Of a stretch of DNA of 64,000 nucleotides, positions 26,403-35,955 are shown one piece after another. Position 1 is the first letter of the stretch. Every line of letters begins with the position of its first letter. This DNA comes from Flavobacteriaceae bacterium (GTDB taxonomy: Bacteria > Bacteroidota > Bacteroidia > Flavobacteriales > Flavobacteriaceae), in the NCBI GenBank assembly GCA_024742935.1, contig JANSXN010000005.1, positions 1-64,000 on the forward strand, given 5' to 3'. Both the position numbers and the translations under genes were made by a program. The notes under the pieces are model-generated. The model saw only the letters and a list, made by a program, of their open reading frames with translations, did not search any database and was not told the origin of the DNA.

Positions 26403-27490
26403 AAAAAATACTCTTTATAGACCGTGACGGTACACTTGTCATTGAGCCACCGATAGATTATCAGCTCGACAGCCTTGAAAAACTGGAGTTTTATCCGGGT
26501 GTGTTTCAGTACCTGGCGCGCATCGCTGCAGAACTCGATTTTGAATTGGTGATGGTCACCAATCAGGATGGCTTAGGAACGTCATCTTTTCCTGAAGACA
26601 CCTTTTGGCCCGCACAAAATAAAATCATTCAGGCCTTTGAAAATGAAGGGATTTATTTTTCGGAAATTTTGATTGACAAATCCTTTCCTGGGGACAATGC
26701 ACCCACCAGAAAACCGGGAACTGCACTACTCACACATTACATCAAAGGAAATTATGATATGGAAAATTCCTATGTTATAGGCGACCGAATGACAGACGTG
26801 CAACTTGCAAAAAACCTGGGTTCAAAGGCTATTTTTATTTCAGAAGGGAATAATGAAGATGCTATATTAAATACAACTTCATGGAGTGAGATTTACACCT
26901 TTTTGAAAGCGCTTCCGCGAAAGGAAACGGTGCTGCGCACCACAAATGAAACCCAAATCAGTGTCACAGTCAACCTCGATGGCTCCGGGAAAAGCAGTAT
27001 CAGCACTGGACTCGGTTTTTTTGACCATATGCTGGAGCAAATCGCTAAACATGGAAATCTGGATTTGAGTATTCAAGTGCAAGGCGATTTACACATCGAT
27101 GAACACCACACCATTGAAGATGTTGCCATCACTTTTGGTGAGGCGTTTTTAAAGGCTTTGGGTTCTAAAAAAGGCATTGAGCGTTATGGATTTTTATTGC
27201 CTATGGACGACTGTTTGGCACAGGTGGCAATTGATTTTGGCGGCAGACCCTGGTTGGTTTGGGAAGCAGATTTTAAACGTGAAAAAATAGGAGAGATGCC
27301 CACCGAAATGTTTATGCACTTTTTCAAATCCTTTAGTGACCACGCAAAATGCAACCTGAATATCAAAGCCGAAGGAGAGAACGAACATCACAAGATTGAA
27401 GCAATTTTTAAAGGGTTTGCGAAAGCGATAAAAAACGCCGTTTCAAAAACTGAAAATTATTCCATACCCAGCACAAAAGGTACTTTATGA
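26399..27490 (+). CDS. hisB: Bifunctional histidinol-phosphatase / imidazoleglycerol-phosphate dehydratase
   Basis: The 363-residue fusion has an N-terminal HAD phosphatase (nucleophile motif [10 protein letters not shown], then [11 protein letters not shown] and [13 protein letters not shown]). Its C-terminal dehydratase domain begins near residue 180 with [11 protein letters not shown] and the metal-binding [11 protein letters not shown] and [10 protein letters not shown]. It performs steps 6 and 8 of the pathway, as in E. coli HisB. It overlaps hisC by four bases (ATGA) and hisH likewise, indicating one polycistron. A TTCCGCGAAA palindrome-like word falls in the linker between domains (26911-26924). 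Confidence 0.97.
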   Translation: MKKILFIDRDGTLVIEPPIDYQLDSLEKLEFYPGVFQYLARIAAELDFELVMVTNQDGLGTSSFPEDTFWPAQNKIIQAFENEGIYFSEILIDKSFPGDNAPTRKPGTALLTHYIKGNYDMENSYVIGDRMTDVQLAKNLGSKAIFISEGNNEDAILNTTSWSEIYTFLKALPRKETVLRTTNETQISVTVNLDGSGKSSISTGLGFFDHMLEQIAKHGNLDLSIQVQGDLHIDEHHTIEDVAITFGEAFLKALGSKKGIERYGFLLPMDDCLAQVAIDFGGRPWLVWEADFKREKIGEMPTEMFMHFFKSFSDHAKCNLNIKAEGENEHHKIEAIFKGFAKAIKNAVSKTENYSIPSTKGTL

Positions 27491-28065
27491 TTGCGATACT
27501 AAAATACAATGCAGGAAACACCACTTCGGTTAAAAACGCTGTGGAACGACTGGGCTTTACCTGTCTGGTTACCGATGACCTTGAAATCATTCAAAAAGCA
27601 GACAAAGTCATCTTTCCCGGAGTGGGAGAGGCAAGTACCGCAATGGCTTATTTGAAAGAACGAAAGCTTGACATCCTTATAAAATCACTACAACAACCCG
27701 TTTTAGGTATTTGTTTGGGCTTGCAATTGCTTTGCAAACACAGCGAAGAGGGAGACACGACCTGTATCGGGGTTTTTGAGGTTGAAGTAAAGCGGTTTCC
27801 AAATGTTATCATCGTTCCGCATATGGGATGGAATGTAATGGTTTTGAAGGATAATAAACTACTCAAAGGCATTTCAGAAAATGACGATGTGTATTTCGTT
27901 CACAGCTATTATGCTGAGGTTTCAGACGATACCACAGCAATCTGTAACTACGGAGTTCCGTTTAGTGCCGTGATGCAAAAAAATAATTTTTACGCCACCC
28001 AGTTCCACCCTGAAAAATCAGCCGGAGTAGGGGAGCGCATCCTTAAAAACTTCTTGAACCTATGA
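27487..28065 (+). CDS. hisH: Imidazole glycerol phosphate synthase, glutamine amidotransferase subunit
   Basis: The 192-residue class I glutaminase releases ammonia for HisF. It has FPGVGEAS, the nucleophile in [13 protein letters not shown], and the catalytic His-Glu in QFHPEKSAG. The gene is joined to hisB and hisA by ATGA-type overlaps. HisH and HisF form a heterodimer that makes IGP and AICAR; hisF lies two genes downstream. Confidence 0.97.
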   Translation: MIAILKYNAGNTTSVKNAVERLGFTCLVTDDLEIIQKADKVIFPGVGEASTAMAYLKERKLDILIKSLQQPVLGICLGLQLLCKHSEEGDTTCIGVFEVEVKRFPNVIIVPHMGWNVMVLKDNKLLKGISENDDVYFVHSYYAEVSDDTTAICNYGVPFSAVMQKNNFYATQFHPEKSAGVGERILKNFLNL

Positions 28066-28775
28066 GAATAATCCCAGCCATAGATATCATCAACGGAAAA
28101 TGTGTAAGACTCTCAAAAGGAGATTATACAACACAAAAAACATATAGTGAACGACCGCTTGAAGTAGCCAAATCGTTTGAAGACCACGGCATCAAATACT
28201 TGCATCTCGTCGATTTGGACGGCGCACGATCCAAACACATTGTCAATCATAAGATGCTGTATCAAATCGCCTCAAAAACAAATTTAAAAATCGATTTTGG
28301 TGGCGGCCTGAAATCAGATGCCGATCTAAAAATTGCTTTCGAAAATGGTGCCAGTCAAATTACCGGAGGAAGTATTGCAGTTTCAAATCCCGAAGTTTTT
28401 GAAAATTGGTTACAGTTGTATGGTGCCAAAAAAATCATTTTAGGCGCAGACGCCAATAACCGAAAAATTGCTACCCACGGATGGAAAGAAACTTCTACAC
28501 TTGATGTGATTGAATTTATTAAAAACTATGAATCCAAAGGCATCCAACAAGTGATTTGTACAGATATCGCTAAAGATGGCATGCTGCAAGGGCCTTCTTT
28601 TGAGCTTTACGCTGAAATAGTGAATGAAACTAAGGTTCAACTCATCGCCAGTGGAGGTGTTTCAGAATTTAATGACCTTATAAAACTAAGAGAGCTGGGT
28701 TGTGAAGGCGTTATTTTGGGAAAAGCGATATATGAAGGAAAAATTACGTTAAAAGAATTAGAAAAATTATGCTAA
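28062..28775 (+). CDS. hisA: Phosphoribosylformimino-AICAR isomerase
   Basis: The 237-residue TIM barrel opens [20 protein letters not shown], the usual HisA first strand with catalytic Asp. [13 protein letters not shown] and DFGGGLKSD follow. The later half has [15 protein letters not shown] with the second catalytic Asp and a phosphate-binding [11 protein letters not shown]. It carries out the Amadori isomerisation of ProFAR to PRFAR. Coupled to hisH by overlap and to hisF by a 7-base overlap. Confidence 0.97.
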   Translation: MRIIPAIDIINGKCVRLSKGDYTTQKTYSERPLEVAKSFEDHGIKYLHLVDLDGARSKHIVNHKMLYQIASKTNLKIDFGGGLKSDADLKIAFENGASQITGGSIAVSNPEVFENWLQLYGAKKIILGADANNRKIATHGWKETSTLDVIEFIKNYESKGIQQVICTDIAKDGMLQGPSFELYAEIVNETKVQLIASGGVSEFNDLIKLRELGCEGVILGKAIYEGKITLKELEKLC

Positions 28776-29527
28776 AAAAGAGAATAATACCTTGTCTTGA
28801 TATTGCTAACGGAAGGACTGTAAAAGGAGTTAATTTTATTGATATTCGGGATGCCGGTGATCCTATTGAACTCGCCAAACGCTATGTTGAAGAAGGTGCA
28901 GACGAACTCGTTTTTCTCGATATCACAGCTACCCTTGAAAAGCGCAAAACACTGGTTGCGCTTGTTACTGAAATTGCATCGGCGATCAATATTCCCTTTA
29001 CAGTTGGAGGTGGAATCAATACGCTTGAAGATGCTAAAGCTGTCATTCTCGCAGGCGCCGATAAGGTAAGTATCAACAGTGCAGCCATCAGAAACCCCGA
29101 GTTGATTTCAGAAATCTCAAGCCATTTTGGCAATCAATGTGTGGTAGTGGCAATGGACGTAAAAAACACAAATGGCGCGTGGAGCGTATTCAGTCACGGC
29201 GGTAAAACACCCACTGGTCTCGATGCTTTGGAATGGGCACTGGAAGCAGAACGTCGCGGTGCCGGTGAAATCTTGCTCACCTCTATGAACAACGACGGTA
29301 CCAAAAACGGTTTTGCCATTGATATAACAAACACCATTAGTAGAGCACTGAAAATCCCAGTGATTGCTTCGGGTGGAGCCGGGATGATGGTTCATTTTAA
29401 AGAAGTGTTTCAGCAAACAAAAGCCGGTGCTGCTCTGGCAGCGAGTATTTTTCATTTTGGAGAAATACCCATTCCGCAACTCAAAAAATATTTACAAACT
29501 CAAAAAATACCTGTAAGATGTCTATAG
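28769..29527 (+). CDS. hisF: Imidazole glycerol phosphate synthase, cyclase subunit
   Basis: The 252-residue TIM barrel begins [20 protein letters not shown] and has [37 protein letters not shown] and [15 protein letters not shown], with the catalytic Asp residues of the family. It uses ammonia from HisH to close the imidazole ring. The start overlaps hisA by 7 bases and its end overlaps hisIE by 10 bases. Confidence 0.97.
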   Translation: MLKKRIIPCLDIANGRTVKGVNFIDIRDAGDPIELAKRYVEEGADELVFLDITATLEKRKTLVALVTEIASAINIPFTVGGGINTLEDAKAVILAGADKVSINSAAIRNPELISEISSHFGNQCVVVAMDVKNTNGAWSVFSHGGKTPTGLDALEWALEAERRGAGEILLTSMNNDGTKNGFAIDITNTISRALKIPVIASGGAGMMVHFKEVFQQTKAGAALAASIFHFGEIPIPQLKKYLQTQKIPVRCL

Positions 29528-30105
29528 ACTTTTCAAAAACAGATGGCCTTGTCCCTGTCATAATTCAAGATTTTGCCAGCAATCAGGTCTTGATGCTTGG
29601 TTATATGAATGAAGAAGCTTTCGCCAAAACGAAACAAGATTGTAAAGTTACTTTTTTTAGCAGAAGTAAAAATCGGTTGTGGACGAAAGGGGAAACCTCC
29701 GGCAATTTTCTGCTAGTAAAAGAAATGTTGATTGACTGTGACCAAGACACCCTACTCATTAAAGCCGAACCCCAAGGACCCACTTGCCACACAGGAAGCA
29801 AAACTTGCTTCAAAGAAGAAACTGCCAAAGGGTTTCTCTATCAGTTAGAACAAACCATTAAAAAAAGAATAGAAACTGGTGATGAAAAATCATACACACG
29901 CGATTTGGTTCAAAAAGGCATCAACAAAGTCGCCCAAAAAGTGGGGGAAGAAGCCATTGAGCTCATAATAGAGTCCAAAGATTCCAATGAGGATTTGTTT
30001 AAAAATGAAGCAGCAGATTTGTTATTTCACTATTTGATATTGCTCAAGGTGAAAGGGTTTTCATTAGAAGAAATAGAACAAGTACTGAAATTAAGGGCAA
30101 AATAA
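29518..30105 (+). CDS. hisIE: Bifunctional phosphoribosyl-AMP cyclohydrolase / phosphoribosyl-ATP pyrophosphatase
   Basis: This 195-residue fusion has a HisI domain (1-110, with [12 protein letters not shown], the zinc cysteines in MLIDCDQDT and [11 protein letters not shown]). The HisE domain (about 115-195) contains [12 protein letters not shown] and [13 protein letters not shown]. It does steps 2 and 3 of histidine synthesis and is the last gene of the his operon. No terminator hairpin is apparent in the 55 bases before the trp leader, so some read-through into the trp leader is possible. Confidence 0.97.
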   Translation: MSIDFSKTDGLVPVIIQDFASNQVLMLGYMNEEAFAKTKQDCKVTFFSRSKNRLWTKGETSGNFLLVKEMLIDCDQDTLLIKAEPQGPTCHTGSKTCFKEETAKGFLYQLEQTIKKRIETGDEKSYTRDLVQKGINKVAQKVGEEAIELIIESKDSNEDLFKNEAADLLFHYLILLKVKGFSLEEIEQVLKLRAK

Positions 30106-30143
30106 ATTTTTAAAAAAATGATGGGATTTTAAAATCACTTAGC

Positions 30144-30151
30144 TATATTTG
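30144..30151 (+). promoter_or_regulatory. -7 box of the trp operon promoter
   Basis: TATATTTG at 30144-30151 is identical to the his leader box and lies 9 bases before the leader ATG. If transcription starts about 7 bases downstream, the trp leader peptide is almost leaderless. No convincing TTTG -33 element was seen. Confidence 0.6.
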
Positions 30152-30160
30152 TTTTTCAAT

Positions 30161-30226
30161 ATGAGAAACTCAAATCAATACAACGCTTGGTGGTGGCAAT
30201 CTAAATCCCGAATAGGATTCAGGTAG
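30161..30226 (+). CDS. trpL: trp operon leader peptide (three consecutive tryptophan codons)
   Basis: A 21-residue ORF reads MRNSNQYNAWWWQSKSRIGF plus a final Arg, stopping at TAG 30224-30226. Three consecutive TGG codons sit at 30188-30196. Tryptophan is otherwise rare, so a WWW run just before an intrinsic terminator and trpE is the signature of a trp attenuator peptide. Ribosome stalling on these codons when charged tRNA-Trp is limiting would permit antitermination. Below normal gene-caller length. Confidence 0.92.
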   Translation: MRNSNQYNAWWWQSKSRIGFR

Positions 30227-30288
30227 TTGTGCCATGTTTTTTTGTAACCAAAATAAACCAAGCCCGCTGAATCCAGCGGGCTTTTTTT
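30188..30288 (+). promoter_or_regulatory. trp attenuator (antiterminator and terminator)
   Basis: The terminator is a perfect 9-bp stem AGCCCGCTG (30261-30269) / CAGCGGGCT (30274-30282) with loop AATC and T residues to 30288. GGATTCAG (30215-30222), within the leader ORF end, is exactly complementary to CTGAATCC (30267-30274), which covers part of the terminator stem and its loop. Alternatively GGATT pairs with AATCC (30204-30208) and TGGCA (around 30193) with TGCCA (30229-30233). Stalling at the Trp codons would occlude the last two and favour antitermination. Confidence 0.85.
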
Positions 30289-30321
30289 ATGCCAAAAAAT
30301 CGAGAATTTAAGAAACATACA

Positions 30322-31713
30322 ATGACATTTACTTTTAAAACAAACATCAAAAAAACACTCAGTGACACCCATACTCCGGTGGAAGTCTATCTCAAATTCA
30401 GGGATAAATATCCCGGTTGTTTTTTGCTGGAAAGTTCTGATTACAAAAGCAAGGAGAACAGTTTTTCTTACATCTGTTTGCAGTCAATCGCTTCGTTTTC
30501 TGTGGACAAAAACCTGACTACAGTTAGATACCCCGGTGAGCCAAAGCAGGTGCTAAAAACCAATGAAACCAAAATTCCGGAAGCGCTGAATGCTTTTGTA
30601 AAATCATTTAAAACTGATGAGCAGGAGTATGATTTTGTCACCAGCGGACTCTTTGGTTACACTTCTTATGATGCCATCCCGCTGTTTGAGGAAATCGACT
30701 TTACCAATCAGGATTTTGACCTACCACTTATTGAGTACCATCTTTTTAAATACATCATTGTCTTTAACCATTTCAACAATGAACTTTTTCTTGTCGAGCA
30801 ACAAGCACAAGGCGAAAATTCTCAGTTATCAGAAATTGAAGACCTATTAAATCACCGCACTATCACACAGTTTAAATTCTCAATCGTTGCCGAAGAAACC
30901 TCCAATTTTAACGATGCTGACTTTTTAAGTAAAATCAATAAAGGCATTGAACATTGTCACAAAGGCGATGTGTTTCAGGTGGTGCTTTCGCGAAAGTATT
31001 TCCAAAAATTCAAAGGAGATGAGTTTAATGTTTACAGAGCATTAAGGTCTATAAACCCTTCGCCATACTTGTTTTATTTTGATTTTGGAAACTTTAAAAT
31101 TTTCGGCTCTTCGCCAGAAGCCCAACTCACTATTTCTAATCAAAAAGCCATCATCAATCCCATAGCCGGCACCTTCAAGCGTACCGGAAACACCGTTGAA
31201 GATGCTCAAATAGCCGAAGCCTTAAGCAATGACCCTAAAGAAAATGCAGAACACATTATGCTGGTGGATTTGGCAAGAAATGATTTGAGTAAAAACAGTA
31301 CTGCAGTAATCGTTGATAGTTTTAAGCAGGTGGAATATTATTCACACGTCATTCATCTGGTTTCTAAAGTAAGTGCCACTTTAGATAAAGATTACAACCC
31401 CATAAAAATTTTGGGAGACACCTATCCAGCAGGTACTTTGTCAGGGGCGCCCAAGCACAGGGCGATGCAAATCATTGATGAGAACGAGCCGCATAGCCGC
31501 GGTTTCTATGGTGGAACAATCGGCATCATTGGTTTGAACGGTTCCTTTAATCACGCTATCTTTATCCGTTCATTTTTGAGCAGGAAAAACACCTTAACCT
31601 ATCAGGCAGGTTGTGGTATTGTTGCTAAGTCAGTTCCAGAAAGTGAACTTATTGAAGTAGAAAATAAATTATCAGCCCTACGTAAATCCTTAGAACTCGC
31701 TAAAACATTATAA
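30322..31713 (+). CDS. trpE: Anthranilate synthase component I
   Basis: The 463-residue chorismate-utilising enzyme makes anthranilate from chorismate with TrpG. It has the LLESSDY motif near residue 34 that forms the tryptophan feedback site in this family. Further conserved stretches are VFQVVLSRKYF, FGSSPEA, IAGTFKRTGNT, HIMLVDLARNDLSKN and TLSGAPKHRAMQIIDE. An in-frame ATG at 30289 lies in the tail of the attenuator T run, so it is discounted in favour of 30322 (MTFTFKTNIKK). trpG follows after one base. Confidence 0.96.
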   Translation: MTFTFKTNIKKTLSDTHTPVEVYLKFRDKYPGCFLLESSDYKSKENSFSYICLQSIASFSVDKNLTTVRYPGEPKQVLKTNETKIPEALNAFVKSFKTDEQEYDFVTSGLFGYTSYDAIPLFEEIDFTNQDFDLPLIEYHLFKYIIVFNHFNNELFLVEQQAQGENSQLSEIEDLLNHRTITQFKFSIVAEETSNFNDADFLSKINKGIEHCHKGDVFQVVLSRKYFQKFKGDEFNVYRALRSINPSPYLFYFDFGNFKIFGSSPEAQLTISNQKAIINPIAGTFKRTGNTVEDAQIAEALSNDPKENAEHIMLVDLARNDLSKNSTAVIVDSFKQVEYYSHVIHLVSKVSATLDKDYNPIKILGDTYPAGTLSGAPKHRAMQIIDENEPHSRGFYGGTIGIIGLNGSFNHAIFIRSFLSRKNTLTYQAGCGIVAKSVPESELIEVENKLSALRKSLELAKTL

Positions 31714-31714
31714 A

Positions 31715-32278
31715 ATGAAAATACTGGTTATCGATAATTATGACTCCTTTGTGTACAACATAGTTCATTATTTGGAGAATTTGGATGTAAAACAAGTACA
31801 CGTTGTTAAAAATGACAAGTTTGAGCTCGATTTAATCAATAGCTATGATAAAATTGTTTTGTCACCCGGTCCGGGCATCCCAAAAGACGCCGGTTTGATG
31901 CCTCAGGTGATTCGTGAATTTGGAGCCACAAAACCCATACTTGGAGTTTGTTTAGGACATCAGGCCATCGCCGAAAGTTTTGGCGGCATGCTCCATAACT
32001 TAGAAAGTCCGTTGCACGGAATTGCTTCTCAGGTTGAGGTCATTCAAGAAGATTATTTATTTAAAAATATTCCAAAGCAATTCCATATTGGGCATTACCA
32101 TTCGTGGGTAGTAAAACCGCAATTACCAATCGGTTTAGAAGTTTTAGCAAAAGATGGTTACGGAAATATCATGGCTTTAAAGCACAGCAGTTTTGATTTG
32201 CGCGGTGTCCAGTTTCACCCGGAATCTGTACTTACAGAACACGGTCACCAATTGCTTGAAAATTGGATAAAACAATAA
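31715..32278 (+). CDS. trpG: Anthranilate synthase component II (glutamine amidotransferase)
   Basis: The 187-residue class I amidotransferase has IDNYDSFVYNIVHYL, LSPGPGIPKDAG, the Cys nucleophile in GVCLGHQAIAE and the His-Glu pair in VQFHPESVLTEHG. It supplies ammonia to TrpE. It starts one base after trpE ends and is followed nine bases later by trpD. A folate-pathway role as PabA in addition is possible, as often in bacteria with one such gene. Confidence 0.95.
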   Translation: MKILVIDNYDSFVYNIVHYLENLDVKQVHVVKNDKFELDLINSYDKIVLSPGPGIPKDAGLMPQVIREFGATKPILGVCLGHQAIAESFGGMLHNLESPLHGIASQVEVIQEDYLFKNIPKQFHIGHYHSWVVKPQLPIGLEVLAKDGYGNIMALKHSSFDLRGVQFHPESVLTEHGHQLLENWIKQ

Positions 32279-32287
32279 AAAGAGCAG

Positions 32288-33280
32288 ATGAAAGAAATAC
32301 TAGAATACCTCTACCAGCACAAAACCCTGACAAAAAAAGAGGCAAAGCAAATCCTGACGGATATCGCTTCAGAAAGATACAATCATTATGAAGTCACTTC
32401 ATTTTTAACGGCATTCATTATGCGCAACATCACGATTGAGGAGTTGAGGGGCTTTCGTGAAGCATTGGTTGAACTGGCTATCAAAGTTGATTTGTCAGAC
32501 TACAACCCGATGGATGTTTGCGGTACCGGCGGGGATGGTAAAAACACCTTTAATGTTTCTACACTCACTTCCCTTGTGGTTGCGGGAGCGGGAATTCCTG
32601 TTGCCAAGCACGGTAATTATGGGGTGTCCTCCATTTCGGGCTCTTCCAATGTGCTGGAAGCGATGGGCGTTGTTTTTCATACAGATGAATCCAAACTCAA
32701 GCAGCAACTTGAGAAAGCAAATATCTGTTTTATGCACGCCCCATTATTTCATCCTGCCATGAAGTTTGTGGCTCCCGTGAGACGCGAACTGGGAGTAAAA
32801 ACCTTTTTCAATATGCTGGGTCCTTTGGTGAATCCGGCACGGCCAAAAGTACAAATGACCGGGGTGTTCAGTATGGAACTCGCGCGGATGTATCAGTACC
32901 TTTTTCAGGAGGAAGAGATGCAATATGCTATTGTCTATGGATTGGATGGTTATGACGAAATCACCCTGACTTCAGAAACTAAAATCATTACCCATGAGGA
33001 AGAATACATCACAGACGCTGAAGGCTTCGGTTTTGAAAAAGTGACACAACAAGCGATTCACGGCGGTGATACGATTGAAGAATCGGCCACTATTTTTAAG
33101 ACCATCCTTGACGGAAAAGGTACCCGGGCCCAGAACAATGTCGTTCTTGCAAATGCTGCTGTTGCTATTTCGTGTTATCAAAACAAGCTTGACAGAGAAA
33201 CTGCATTACAACTTGCTGAAGAATCACTTCTTGGAGGTAGAGCAAAACACACACTCAAAACATTAATTGCATTGCAATGA
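32288..33280 (+). CDS. trpD: Anthranilate phosphoribosyltransferase
   Basis: The 330-residue enzyme transfers phosphoribose from PRPP to anthranilate. It shows the PRPP-binding glycine loop DVCGTGGDGKNTFNVST, KHGNYGVSSISGSSNVLEA, FMHAPLFHPAMK, and LGPLVNPA, all characteristic of TrpD. The gene overlaps trpC by four bases. Full length; no oddities. Confidence 0.97.
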   Translation: MKEILEYLYQHKTLTKKEAKQILTDIASERYNHYEVTSFLTAFIMRNITIEELRGFREALVELAIKVDLSDYNPMDVCGTGGDGKNTFNVSTLTSLVVAGAGIPVAKHGNYGVSSISGSSNVLEAMGVVFHTDESKLKQQLEKANICFMHAPLFHPAMKFVAPVRRELGVKTFFNMLGPLVNPARPKVQMTGVFSMELARMYQYLFQEEEMQYAIVYGLDGYDEITLTSETKIITHEEEYITDAEGFGFEKVTQQAIHGGDTIEESATIFKTILDGKGTRAQNNVVLANAAVAISCYQNKLDRETALQLAEESLLGGRAKHTLKTLIALQ

Positions 33281-34068
33281 ACATACTCGACACCATAAAA
33301 CAGTACAAAATTAAAGAGGTTGCACGGCAAAAAGCTATGTATCCCATACAACTGCTTGAACAAAGCATCTTCTTTGAAAGCCCTTGTGTCTCTTTTTCGG
33401 GCTATGTGGCAGACCCAAACCGTAGCGGGATTATCGCCGAGTTCAAACGAAAATCTCCATCAAAGGGCGATATCAACAAATATGCAAATCCGGAAGAGGT
33501 GACCATTGGTTATATGCAGGCCGGTGCAGCCGCATTGTCTGTGCTGACTGATGAACATTTTTTTGGCGCCAAAAAAGAAGACTTATCCACAGCCCGCCGT
33601 TTCAGCCTTTGTCCCATACTCAGAAAAGAATTTATAGTGGACGAGTATCAAATTATTGAAGCCAAATCCCTGGGAGCTGATGCAATCTTACTGATTGCTA
33701 AAATGATTTCGGTACAAGAAATTGAAAACTTTACGGCACTTGCACACCAATTAGGAATGGAAGTCTTGCTGGAAACCCATACAGAATCTGAGGTTTTGAG
33801 TCATAGCGAAAGCGAGGCCGATGCTTTTGGGATCAACAACAGAAACCTGACCACATTTGAAGTTTCTGTTGAAAACAGTATTCGTTTGTCAGAAATGCTA
33901 CCCAAAACAAAACTAAAAATAGCTGAAAGTGGCATCGATTCCATAGATACCATCAAACAACTAAAAGTTAACGGATTTGAAGGGTTTTTAATTGGTGAAT
34001 ATTTTATGAAACACAGCGATCCCGGGGCGAGGTGTAAGGAGTTTATAAGAAGTTTGTCACTCGCTTAA
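33277..34068 (+). CDS. trpC: Indole-3-glycerol phosphate synthase
   Basis: The 263-residue TIM barrel closes the indole ring. Conserved stretches are IIAEFKRKSPSKGDI, LSVLTDEHFFGA, LRKEFIVDEYQI, GINNRNLTTFEVS and IAESGID, with the catalytic lysines of the family. It overlaps the trpD end by four bases. The gap of 80 bases to trpF, filled by a CACAGAG-type repeat, is the only non-coupled junction in the operon. Confidence 0.97.
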   Translation: MNILDTIKQYKIKEVARQKAMYPIQLLEQSIFFESPCVSFSGYVADPNRSGIIAEFKRKSPSKGDINKYANPEEVTIGYMQAGAAALSVLTDEHFFGAKKEDLSTARRFSLCPILRKEFIVDEYQIIEAKSLGADAILLIAKMISVQEIENFTALAHQLGMEVLLETHTESEVLSHSESEADAFGINNRNLTTFEVSVENSIRLSEMLPKTKLKIAESGIDSIDTIKQLKVNGFEGFLIGEYFMKHSDPGARCKEFIRSLSLA

Positions 34069-34086
34069 ATATTTACTTAAATAATA

Positions 34087-34125
34087 CCACAGAGTTACAC
34101 AAAGAAGCGCAAAGTGACACAGAGG
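34087..34125. repeat. CACAGAG/CACAAAG-type intergenic repeat within the trp operon
   Basis: The stretch CCACAGAGTTACACAAAGAA, then GCGCAAAGTGACACAGAGG, is built of repeated (C)ACA(G/A)AG words and fills most of the trpC-trpF gap. It does not look coding in any frame and separates two otherwise tightly packed genes. Confidence 0.5.
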
Positions 34126-34148
34126 AATATAAAATCGAATTTAGTGAT

Positions 34149-34784
34149 ATGAAAATCAAAATTTGCGGACTTAAAGAATTGCATAACATACAACAGGTTT
34201 CAGAAGCAAACCCAGATTATATGGGATTTATATTTTACCCAAAATCAAGCCGGTTTGTGGGTTATGAATTTTCAAAAACTACTTCGGCTGAAATACCTGA
34301 TAACATCATAAAAACAGCTGTATTTGTGAACGATAGCATAGAAAACATATCGAAAATTGTTCAGAAATATGAGTTTAAAGCAGTACAACTACACGGCCAT
34401 GAATCACCGGAAACGTGCAGGCAACTGAAATTTCAGAACCTGATTGTGATCAAAGCCTTTGCGATGGATGACTCTTTTGATTTTGCTGCGATGCATCCTT
34501 ATGAAAACCAATGTGATTACTTTTTATTTGACACTAAAACCAATCAATATGGCGGAAGTGGGCAAACCTTCAACTGGGAACTTTTGGAGAAATACAATTC
34601 AGAAACCCCATTCTTTTTAAGCGGCGGATTGGGCGTTGAAAATCTGGAAGCGGTTTTAAAACTTAAACATGATAAACTTTATGGGCTTGATTTCAACAGC
34701 AGGTTAGAGGATAAACCCGGTTTAAAGAACATACCATTGATTAATAAAGTACTTGATACCATTAAAAATTATGAACACATTTAG
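34149..34784 (+). CDS. trpF: Phosphoribosylanthranilate isomerase
   Basis: This 211-residue TIM barrel isomerises PRA to CdRP. It opens [14 protein letters not shown] with the catalytic Cys, has [23 protein letters not shown], the catalytic Asp in [20 protein letters not shown] and SGGLGVENL. The frame ends at TAG 34784, overlapping the start of trpB by 14 bases, so the two are coupled. Confidence 0.95.
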   Translation: MKIKICGLKELHNIQQVSEANPDYMGFIFYPKSSRFVGYEFSKTTSAEIPDNIIKTAVFVNDSIENISKIVQKYEFKAVQLHGHESPETCRQLKFQNLIVIKAFAMDDSFDFAAMHPYENQCDYFLFDTKTNQYGGSGQTFNWELLEKYNSETPFFLSGGLGVENLEAVLKLKHDKLYGLDFNSRLEDKPGLKNIPLINKVLDTIKNYEHI

Positions 34785-35955
34785 TCCGACAAAAGAGGGG
34801 TTTTACGGTGAGTTTGGAGGTGCTTTTGTACCCGAAATGCTGTATCCCAATGTGCTGGAACTTCAAAACCGTTACCGGGAAATCATTGAAACAGATGCCT
34901 TTCAAAAGGAATTTAGTGAACTTTTACGGGATTATGTGGGTCGGCCCACACCGCTGTTTTATTCCAAAAACCTTTCAAAAGAACATGGGGCACATATCTA
35001 TCTGAAACGCGAAGATCTCAACCATACCGGAGCACATAAAATCAACAACACCATCGGGCAAATTCTGGTCGCAAAAAAATTAAACAAGAAACGCATCATT
35101 GCCGAAACCGGTGCCGGTCAGCACGGTGTTGCTACCGCTACCGCCTGTGCCTTGATGGGACTGGAGTGTGTTATTTATATGGGTGCGGTTGATATTGAAA
35201 GGCAAAAGCCCAATGTGGACAGAATGAAGCTGCTGGGTGCTGAAGTCGTTTCCGCCACGAGTGGGAGCAAAACCCTCAAAGATGCCACCAATGAAGCCAT
35301 CAGGGCGTGGATTAACAACCCGGTGGATACGCATTATATCATCGGTTCGGTCGTGGGACCCCATCCTTATCCGGATATGGTAGCGATGTTTCAATCGGTG
35401 ATTAGCGAAGAAATAAAATTACAACTAAAAGAAAAAACAGGCAGCGAAAATCCTGATTATGTCATTGCTTGCCTTGGCGGCGGAAGTAATGCCATTGGTG
35501 CCTTTTACCATTTTATAGATAATAACAAAACAAAACCCATTGCAGTCGAAGCCGGTGGGGAAGGGGTGTATTCAGGAAAAACAGCCGCTACGATTGCATT
35601 AGGTAAAAAGGGTATTATTCACGGCAGTAAAACCTACCTGATTCAAACCGAAGACGGTCAAATAGTTGAACCGCATTCCATTTCTGCAGGTCTCGACTAT
35701 CCCGGGATTGGTCCTGTACATGCCTATTTGAACGATACAAAAAAGGCAACTGTGGTTTCTGTAACCGATGAGGAAGCCTTGGAAGCAGCGCACGAACTTT
35801 CCCAAAAGGACGGCATCATTCCGGCTTTAGAATCGGCACACGCTTTGGCTTATTTGAAAAAAATGACCTTTAAAAAAGAGGATGTGGTTGTGATTAACCT
35901 TTCCGGAAGAGGGGACAAGGACCTGGCGACTTACCAAAAACATTTAAAACTATGA
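34771..35955 (+). CDS. trpB: Tryptophan synthase, beta subunit
   Basis: The 394-residue PLP enzyme condenses indole and serine. It has [12 protein letters not shown], the PLP lysine in [45 protein letters not shown] and GLDYPGIGP. The ATG at 34771 ([14 protein letters not shown]), overlapping trpF by 14 bases, is preferred over an in-frame ATG at 34753. The stop overlaps trpA by four bases, as is usual for the coupled trpBA pair that forms the alpha2-beta2 complex. Confidence 0.97.
   Translation: MNTFSPTKEGFYGEFGGAFVPEMLYPNVLELQNRYREIIETDAFQKEFSELLRDYVGRPTPLFYSKNLSKEHGAHIYLKREDLNHTGAHKINNTIGQILVAKKLNKKRIIAETGAGQHGVATATACALMGLECVIYMGAVDIERQKPNVDRMKLLGAEVVSATSGSKTLKDATNEAIRAWINNPVDTHYIIGSVVGPHPYPDMVAMFQSVISEEIKLQLKEKTGSENPDYVIACLGGGSNAIGAFYHFIDNNKTKPIAVEAGGEGVYSGKTAATIALGKKGIIHGSKTYLIQTEDGQIVEPHSISAGLDYPGIGPVHAYLNDTKKATVVSVTDEEALEAAHELSQKDGIIPALESAHALAYLKKMTFKKEDVVVINLSGRGDKDLATYQKHLKL

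Noticed and set aside
29117-29479. 120-codon antisense ORF within hisF
   Set aside because: hisF is plainly coding on the plus strand; the antisense frame has random-looking composition.
30289-30321. Upstream ATG of trpE in the same frame
   Set aside because: It lies in the attenuator T run; the extra residues (KNREFKKH) do not fit TrpE homologues.
35080-35394. 104-codon antisense ORF within trpB
   Set aside because: Antisense to a conserved enzyme and without signal or motif.
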